Positions 41,945-46,735 of a stretch of DNA of 46,735 nucleotides are shown one piece after another. How positions within the stretch are numbered: the first letter of the stretch is position 1; each line of letters opens with the position of its first letter. The notes under the pieces were generated by a model. That model was not told where the DNA came from, made no database searches, and saw only the letters and a program-made list of their open reading frames with translations. The position numbers and the translations under genes were made by a program. Source of the stretch: Cyanobacteriota bacterium (GTDB lineage Bacteria; Cyanobacteriota; Vampirovibrionia; Gastranaerophilales; UBA9971); contig JAKLDH010000007.1 of assembly GCA_022703625.1 (NCBI GenBank), positions 1 to 46,735 on the forward strand, given 5' to 3'.

Positions 41945-43294
41945 TCAATAATTGTTGCACCATACTATCTTTGCAGCTATATCTTCGGTTTTCGAATTCT
42001 TCTCATCAGTTAAAAAAATAATATCTTCATTATTATTTATGTAATTCCAGCCATATTCATTTTTAAAAATCTTAATAAATTTTAAAAAAATTATGTATTG
42101 TTTCCTGCAAAATGTTCTATTGACATTAAATTTAGAATTCTCTCTTATTTGAGTATGGACTTCTTTTTTAGAGGTCGTAGCCATTTTTAAGCACAATTGT
42201 TTATCCTCATTAATGATTTCCGCCTGTTTTAAAAATGGATGAATGTTTGTAAGGTTTAACCTTTTAAACATAATTTCTGGGCTTACATCCGAACTTTCAT
42301 TTAAAGTAACATCCCTGATTTTCATCTTTATGGGTTCTAAATCTACGTTATCCACATACTCAAGAGGTAAGATAATTGTAAAAAATTTTGCGTCAAAAAT
42401 AATTTTATCTTTATCAGGTATGAAATAACTGATTGAAAACTCCTCTTTTCTTTTGTCCATTTTTTTATAATATTTCTCAATTTTGTTTAATGCTTCTAAC
42501 AAATTTTTCAAAAGAAGAAGGGACTCCATAGAAAGAGATATTTTTTCCTTGACTTCAGCGTTACTTATTTCGGCAAATATTATATTTTCCATTATTTCCA
42601 CATAAGCTTTTTTATCTTCAATGATTAAACCTGTCTTTAATTTTGCTTGTTTTAATACAGACAGAGCTTTCCAAGTTTTACTGCAAAATTCGGAAAATTT
42701 AACTCTATCAATTTTTATAAAATTTTCCTTAAAATCTCTTCTACAGTCCGAAATATCAGTGTAAATTTCATTATACAGTTCGTGCTCTATATAATAATTA
42801 TCTATAGGCAAGTCATCTATTCCACCTATATCTAGGGTAATACTAAAACCCTTATGTTCTTTAAAGGTAAGTTCGGGACAACAGGATGTTCTTAAAAGAT
42901 ACAAAAAAAATTGTATATTTATTATTAAATTTTCCCTAATAATTTCATTATTTAAACAGTTCTTTGTAGGTAATCTAAATTCTAATTTAAACTTTTTATC
43001 CGGGTAAATAAAGCGAACAATTCCATCAACAGCCTTTATATATAAAGTTTTATTATCTTCAAAGTACAAAGGAGCTCTCTTGATATTGTTTAGACACAAA
43101 ATGAAAGTCTTAACTATATTTGCATCAAATGATAAATGATTAACATTAGGGCATTGACATAATTCTGCCTTGTCATTATCTGTTCTTAAAAGGCGAAACT
43201 CTTCATCTATTTCCTCCATCTCTTTTTCGTAGTCTTCTTCATATAAAACTGGTTCATTTGAGTTTGAAATTATATTTTCATTTAAATTTTCCAT
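41945..43294 (-). CDS. Unknown element protein (449 aa), possibly clamp-like
   Basis: No family is recognised with confidence. The N-terminus is acidic (EEDYEKEMEEIDEEF). The body alternates beta-rich stretches such as PLYFEDNKTLYIKAVDGIVR, GFSITLDIGG, KAYVEIMENIIFAEI, KDKIIFDAKFFTIILPLEYV and a final EDIIFLTDEKN with helices. Such threefold beta-helix alternation, beside a primase/helicase, could fit a sliding-clamp-like fold; that is weak inference. The gene is downstream of the primase gene on the same strand with its own AGGAG SD and terminator. Confidence 0.5.
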   Translation of the reverse strand: MENLNENIISNSNEPVLYEEDYEKEMEEIDEEFRLLRTDNDKAELCQCPNVNHLSFDANIVKTFILCLNNIKRAPLYFEDNKTLYIKAVDGIVRFIYPDKKFKLEFRLPTKNCLNNEIIRENLIINIQFFLYLLRTSCCPELTFKEHKGFSITLDIGGIDDLPIDNYYIEHELYNEIYTDISDCRRDFKENFIKIDRVKFSEFCSKTWKALSVLKQAKLKTGLIIEDKKAYVEIMENIIFAEISNAEVKEKISLSMESLLLLKNLLEALNKIEKYYKKMDKRKEEFSISYFIPDKDKIIFDAKFFTIILPLEYVDNVDLEPIKMKIRDVTLNESSDVSPEIMFKRLNLTNIHPFLKQAEIINEDKQLCLKMATTSKKEVHTQIRENSKFNVNRTFCRKQYIIFLKFIKIFKNEYGWNYINNNEDIIFLTDEKNSKTEDIAAKIVWCNNY

Positions 43295-43341
43295 ATTACA
43301 TCTCCTTTTTTATTAAATTTGCCTAAAATTTGAAATAAATG

Positions 43342-43369
43342 TGGCAGACTCGGCAAAGCTGGCAAACCT
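43342..43369 (+). repeat. Iteron-like triple GGCA repeat
   Basis: GGCA occurs at 43343, 43352 and 43361, exactly nine bases apart, in TGGCAGACTCGGCAAAGC followed by TGGCAAACC. It lies just past the stop of the primase/helicase gene. A matching triple is at 44963-44989 before that gene. Confidence 0.5.
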
Positions 43370-43386
43370 GCTACGTAGAATAACGG

Positions 43387-44721
43387 TTAAACATTGTGGG
43401 ACTTTTTAGTAAGTATAATGCCCTGTATTGCCCGTTCATTACCTATTCGAGTTTTCGCATAACCCATTCTTTTGAGGGTTTCAACAAATTTTATTTGAGA
43501 TAAAAGCCTTAAATCGTGCTCTTCACAAAATTCTTTATAAAAGCAATAAAGAATTCTTGTTTGGATATTTTTATTTTTGTCTTCAGTGCTGCAACGTTCT
43601 TCTATAAAAGCTGAAATACTATTATTTTCCTGTTCATATTTTTTTACTTCCTCTTTTATGAATGAAGGCGGCTGTAAACCTTCGTCTTTTTCTCTCCAAA
43701 CCTTAAATCCTTTAATTGCCCAGTTTAAGATACCCGGAAGTTCATTTTCTTTTAACTTCTCGATAAGCTTTATATTTCTTTCTTCATAAGGTATTTCTGC
43801 TTCAAAAGGTAATAGATGTATTCTTCTCCATATTGCATCATCGTTTTCAGTAACGATTGGCTTTGCGTTAGTAATAATAAAGATTTTAGCTTTATTTACA
43901 TACTCAAAGTGTTCTTTACCGATTTTAAAAGTACAAGTGTCGCTGCCAGCTAATAACTTCAAAAACTTCTCATTCAAAGTGCTTTTTTCTTCTGTTTCTG
44001 ACAGAATGGCAAGCCTCGATGTTATAAAAACTTCTGTTCGATTATCCATAGAACTTTCAGTTTCTTTTAGAATAAATGAACGGTGGGCATTACAGGCATA
44101 TTCTCCTAAAAGAGCCCTTATAGTTTCAACAAATACTGTTTTACCATTCATTCCATATCCATGCAGTATAAAAAGGCACTGGTCATTGGAAAGCCCACTT
44201 AAGCAAGAACCGACTACTTCCTGAAGAAAATCTATATATTCCTTATTGTTATTCGTAATTTTTTTAAGAAACTCTAGCCATAAAATGCATTCCGCATCTT
44301 TTTGAAATTCCACGCCTGATATTTTGGTTATTAAATCATCCTTGTTATGAGGAAGAAGTATGCCCTCGTTTAGGTTAACTGTCCCATTAGCACAGTTAAA
44401 AAGGTTATCATTTGTGTTTAATTGCTTCAAATTCGTTGTAAGTTTAGGCTTTATAAGCTCAAGGGAATTTTTTATCTTCTGCTGGCTTGTTAGCCTTTGA
44501 TAGATGCAGTTATTGGGCATATTCTCCTGCTTGCTATTATTGTTAAGTTTCTGTAGAATAAGGTCAGCACACATGCTGATAACCGCTGTTTCTTCAGTTA
44601 ATGCCCACCTTTTGTCAGCCCATATCAACCATTTACCAGTGATAGAATCAAATTTAATCTTTTCTTTGAGTTCCCCATAAAGCTCATCAGCTACTTGTAA
44701 GTCTGAAATTTTTGATTTCAT
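43387..44721 (-). CDS. P4-type phage/plasmid primase-helicase (SF3)
   Basis: The 444-residue protein has a D5-like N-terminal domain (LFNCANGTVNLNEGILLPHN is the hallmark) and an SF3 helicase core with Walker A GYGMNGKT at 188-195. An acidic Walker B segment (AILSETEE), the sensor-like IFIITNAKPI and an arginine segment WRRIHLLPFEA follow. The catalytic primase (AEP) domain usually found in front is missing, so it is a helicase/origin-opening subunit or works with another primase. It implies the element can replicate. AGGAG precedes ATG 44721. Confidence 0.88.
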   Translation of the reverse strand: MKSKISDLQVADELYGELKEKIKFDSITGKWLIWADKRWALTEETAVISMCADLILQKLNNNSKQENMPNNCIYQRLTSQQKIKNSLELIKPKLTTNLKQLNTNDNLFNCANGTVNLNEGILLPHNKDDLITKISGVEFQKDAECILWLEFLKKITNNNKEYIDFLQEVVGSCLSGLSNDQCLFILHGYGMNGKTVFVETIRALLGEYACNAHRSFILKETESSMDNRTEVFITSRLAILSETEEKSTLNEKFLKLLAGSDTCTFKIGKEHFEYVNKAKIFIITNAKPIVTENDDAIWRRIHLLPFEAEIPYEERNIKLIEKLKENELPGILNWAIKGFKVWREKDEGLQPPSFIKEEVKKYEQENNSISAFIEERCSTEDKNKNIQTRILYCFYKEFCEEHDLRLLSQIKFVETLKRMGYAKTRIGNERAIQGIILTKKSHNV

Positions 44722-44903
44722 AATTTTCTCCTTTTTTTACTTTTTAAACTTCACTTTAAAAAAAGTGACATATTTATATACGTAAAAATTGGGAAAATTC
44801 AGACGAAAGGTAGGCTAGAAATAACTATTTTGTATTTTAATTCAGACGCAAATTCTTATCTAAAGAGGATTTTAAGTTTTATAAATTTTTATTAAGACAG
44901 ACT

Positions 44904-44943
44904 AAAATGGGAAAGAAATAATACTTTTTCTGTCCCATTTTTT
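44904..44943. terminator. Hairpin terminator
   Basis: AAAATGGGA (44904-44912) pairs with TCCCATTTT (44933-44941), followed by TT. It has A and T runs on both sides, so it could end transcripts from either direction. Confidence 0.6.
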
Positions 44944-44962
44944 GTATTCTCAACAAAAAAGT

Positions 44963-44989
44963 TGGCAAAATTGGCAGGGCTGGCAGAGC
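44963..44989 (+). repeat. Iteron-like triple GGCA repeat
   Basis: GGCA at 44964, 44973 and 44982, nine bases apart, within TTGGCAAAATTGGCAGGG and CTGGCAGAG. Same spacing as at 43342-43369. Confidence 0.5.
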
Positions 44990-45127
44990 CCATAACCACT
45001 TGAAAAAACAGTAGTGTTCTGCCTAAAAACCAGACACATTTTGTATTTAGCTATAGATAAAACACGTACCGTTATTTCAACAGGCACTTTATATAATTCC
45101 TTGCAAGAATAATAGTTTATTTAATAG

Positions 45128-45179
45128 GGTTTTTCGCTTCCCTCAGCATCTTTTAGTAGGTTTTTCGCTCCACAGCATC
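45128..45179 (+). repeat. Direct repeat pair GGTTTTTCGCT...CAGCATC
   Basis: Copy one is at 45128-45150 and copy two at 45159-45179; they differ only in the short spacer between the two conserved words. Confidence 0.6.
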
Positions 45180-45430
45180 GTTTCTTTAATTTATTTTGAT
45201 TTTTAATTTTACAATTCTTCTTATGTATTTTTTTATTAGCAATATTTATATATAACTATAATTATACTTATTACTTTAATTATTAATAATATAATTATAT
45301 ATATATAGGCGGAATTTCAAATATGGATTCCAAACGCTATATATATTCCAGCTCCCATGTATATAACTTAAAAGCTCGCCAGTCTTATAAGTGCTTAACT
45401 ATATACATTTAAATAAATATACGGATTTTT

Positions 45431-46396
45431 TCAAGCTGATATTTTTACATGTTCAGGCGTTCCTACATATCTTTCAGAGATGTAATCACCCCAACAGTTT
45501 AATTCAGGAGGGATTTTATACTTTTGAAAACATAAGTCCCAGTATTCACCTATGAATTTATTTTTATGACCGTTACTTAATAAGCCATGCCAGATTTCAT
45601 GAATTTCCCTGCCGACGTGCTTAGCCAGCCCTTTGGAATACTCTGCCTGATTCTCTGTAAGTATATTCAGCTTGTGGTTTTGACTGTGGCTAAGGTGCAT
45701 AATTATGTAGTCTTCTATGTAGTAATCCCCAAACCTCCTGCCTAAAGTTTCCTGAGCAAGTAAGTGCTGTCTTAATAGCTGGTAAAATGGTTCATAGCAA
45801 ATATCATATAATCCCCAATAATCAATTTCATCAAGGTTAAAAAGGATTTCTTTTCCCCATTCCCTGTATTTAGCTATTATTGGGGCATAACGAGCTAGCC
45901 TTTCAATGCCTTTAGCTCCTAAAAACTTGCCTGTATTGTGCCTTGAAGAGTAGGATTCCGTAAACTTCCACTCTATAAGTATTTGAGTAACCCTGTTATT
46001 AATTTTAGCGAGTATATAAGCATCAATACTTGTCCTCTGGTGTCCTCTCATATAGCCGTCATTTTCCCCGATTGGTGAGCGAATTGGACCTATCCACTCG
46101 AATAAAACATTACCGCTATCAGGATAAATACAATCGTAAAAAGTGGAGTTGGGCTTAAAAGTAAGGATTTTCTGGGCTTTTATCCCAAAAACCTCAAGAA
46201 AATCCCTCAAGTTTTCTTTCTGCTCCTCTGTTATAAAGGGATACCAGAAATTCATACAGCAAGCCTGGCTGCTTATTGGGTTATTAATGCCATTGTGGGC
46301 TTTTATCCTGTTTTTCCTGAATAATTCCCACATCTTAGGAGTTAATAAATTATTCCCCTGCCATTTTTGCTGGTAATCCTTTGATAATACGTTCAT
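45431..46396 (-). CDS. Putative PD-(D/E)XK restriction-like endonuclease
   Basis: The 321-residue product has a plausible nuclease core: Asp125 in RTSIDAYILA, then ILIEWKFTE with Glu142 and Lys144. An ISSQACCMNFWYPF segment lies near residue 41-54, and HEIWHGLLSNGHKNKF is later. The SSQ-x-x-C-x-NF start and EWK(F/Y)TE core resemble the PGN_0703-type putative restriction endonucleases. No methyltransferase is adjacent. ATG 46396 follows AAAGGAGG at four bases; the frame runs back to 46417 through the SD, so I chose the later start. It shares an upstream repeat with hsdR. Confidence 0.65.
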   Translation of the reverse strand: MNVLSKDYQQKWQGNNLLTPKMWELFRKNRIKAHNGINNPISSQACCMNFWYPFITEEQKENLRDFLEVFGIKAQKILTFKPNSTFYDCIYPDSGNVLFEWIGPIRSPIGENDGYMRGHQRTSIDAYILAKINNRVTQILIEWKFTESYSSRHNTGKFLGAKGIERLARYAPIIAKYREWGKEILFNLDEIDYWGLYDICYEPFYQLLRQHLLAQETLGRRFGDYYIEDYIIMHLSHSQNHKLNILTENQAEYSKGLAKHVGREIHEIWHGLLSNGHKNKFIGEYWDLCFQKYKIPPELNCWGDYISERYVGTPEHVKISA

Positions 46397-46518
46397 AGAA
46401 CCTCCTTTTTTCAACACAAACTTCCCTTTGCACCAAGTACAAAGCGATATAACTACTATTTATTTTTTGGAATAAATTTTTATAAAATTATCTGAGCGTT
46501 CCAAATGAGGCTATTTGA

Positions 46519-46607
46519 TGACCATAGAAGAAGAGTTTTATACCCCTCATGGGTTTTTGGCTGCCGGTTTTAGCTAGTGGGCTGGATTTGCGTACAGTTT
46601 AACTAAC
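46519..46607 (-). repeat. Conserved non-coding element upstream of the nuclease gene
   Basis: Related to 38208-38300 in sequence, orientation and placement: right after a stop codon on the minus strand and about 125 bases ahead of the next start. The minus strand here also has ACCC-ATGA-GGGGT, a short hairpin not kept in the other copy. Confidence 0.55.
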
Positions 46608-46735
46608 TTTTTAATTTGTCCTTATCATCGAATGATTTTTGTTTTGAGAAAAATATGAGGATAAATATTGCCAGTACAAACGTTCCTGCAATCGTAAGTT
46701 TTGAAATCATTGATAAAATGGTATTGTAAGCACTG
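46603..46735 (-). CDS. C-terminal part of an unknown single-helix membrane protein (partial)
   Basis: The frame is open to the window edge and ends at TAG (46605-46603). The visible part has one hydrophobic helix (LTIAGTFVLAIFILIFF) and a charged tail KQKSFDDKDKLKS. An internal ATG (MISKLTIAG) near 46701 could be its start, giving a 33-residue peptide; the true start cannot be decided. Confidence 0.4.
   Translation of the reverse strand, partial: SAYNTILSMISKLTIAGTFVLAIFILIFFSKQKSFDDKDKLKS

Larger units (their letters stand above)
44722..45430. other. Intergenic region, candidate replication origin
   Basis: This 709-bp gap has no gene. In order it holds a hairpin with T-run (44904-44943), a triple GGCA repeat (44963-44989), two direct copies of GGTTTTTCGCT-CAGCATC (45128-45179), and a very AT-rich stretch (45200-45310). 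Repeats plus an AT-rich segment beside a helicase gene are typical of plasmid or phage origins. Confidence 0.45.

Noticed and set aside
41945-43294. Firm call of a DNA sliding clamp
   Set aside because: Only a loose strand/helix alternation supports it; no clamp-specific motif can be pointed out, so it is left as unknown.
28762-46735. Second attachment site (attR) as a copy of the tRNA-Phe 3' end
   Set aside because: No second copy of the tRNA T-arm and acceptor sequence was found by eye in the window; it may lie beyond the end.

Overview
The window is low-GC bacterial DNA that uses the standard code. It has a Gram-negative-type envelope gene set (an MCE/MlaD-like protein, a periplasmic OmpH/Skp-like chaperone, an MscS channel, an undecaprenyl-phosphate sugar transferase, a Flp-type pilin). 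That set, the STAS proteins, the DGR and the many small palindromic repeats would fit a Melainabacteria/Vampirovibrionia-like lineage. This is an impression from gene style only; no 16S or marker comparison was possible.

Region 1 (1-3054) is a complete diversity-generating retroelement (DGR). A 5'-truncated target gene carries two tandem lectin-like domains, each ending in its own variable repeat (VR). It is followed by avd, a template repeat (TR) and the DGR reverse transcriptase. Every difference between VR1 and the TR lies at a TR adenine. VR2 has 13 adenine-site differences and two at guanines. A tspO gene follows.

Region 2 (3917-4649) holds two direct copies of an undescribed-looking small locus. 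Each has a putative promoter, a leader whose folding hides a perfect Shine-Dalgarno sequence, a 37-38 codon membrane peptide and a hairpin terminator. Leader and 3' end are 96-100 % identical between copies, while the peptides have diverged. It resembles a type I toxin or riboregulated peptide locus.

Region 3 (4698-28761) is chromosomal housekeeping and envelope sequence: MCE protein, CPBP protease, pilin, STAS proteins, MscS, leuA, acyltransferase, histidine kinase, dusB, a Fic protein, an NMO-like flavoprotein, a C_GCAxxG_C_C protein, a WecA/TagO-type transferase (apparently starting at ATT), glyQ, ompH and tRNA-Phe. One 489-residue soluble protein reads as a stand-alone FlhA/SctV cytoplasmic domain fused to a small N-terminal domain and a coiled coil, with no export membrane domain and no other secretion gene nearby. 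This region is peppered with MITE-like elements that have terminal inverted repeats (TATACCAATC, TATACCAAGT, TTAACTTGAATTGC) around interchangeable GC-rich hairpins. Some supply the stop codons of neighbouring genes.

Region 4 (28762-46735) looks like an integrated element beside tRNA-Phe, coded almost wholly on the minus strand. The tRNA-proximal half is a defence cargo: a non-retron-looking reverse transcriptase, and a type I restriction operon (hsdR, two small membrane-anchored unknowns, hsdM, and an hsdS with an extra C-terminal domain). The middle holds a tyrosine integrase with an excisionase-like gene. The distal half has an ArdC-like antirestriction protein, small unknown genes, a P4-type primase/helicase flanked by 9-bp-spaced repeats and an AT-rich possible origin, and a PD-(D/E)XK nuclease candidate. 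A related ~90-bp non-coding element precedes both hsdR and that nuclease gene.
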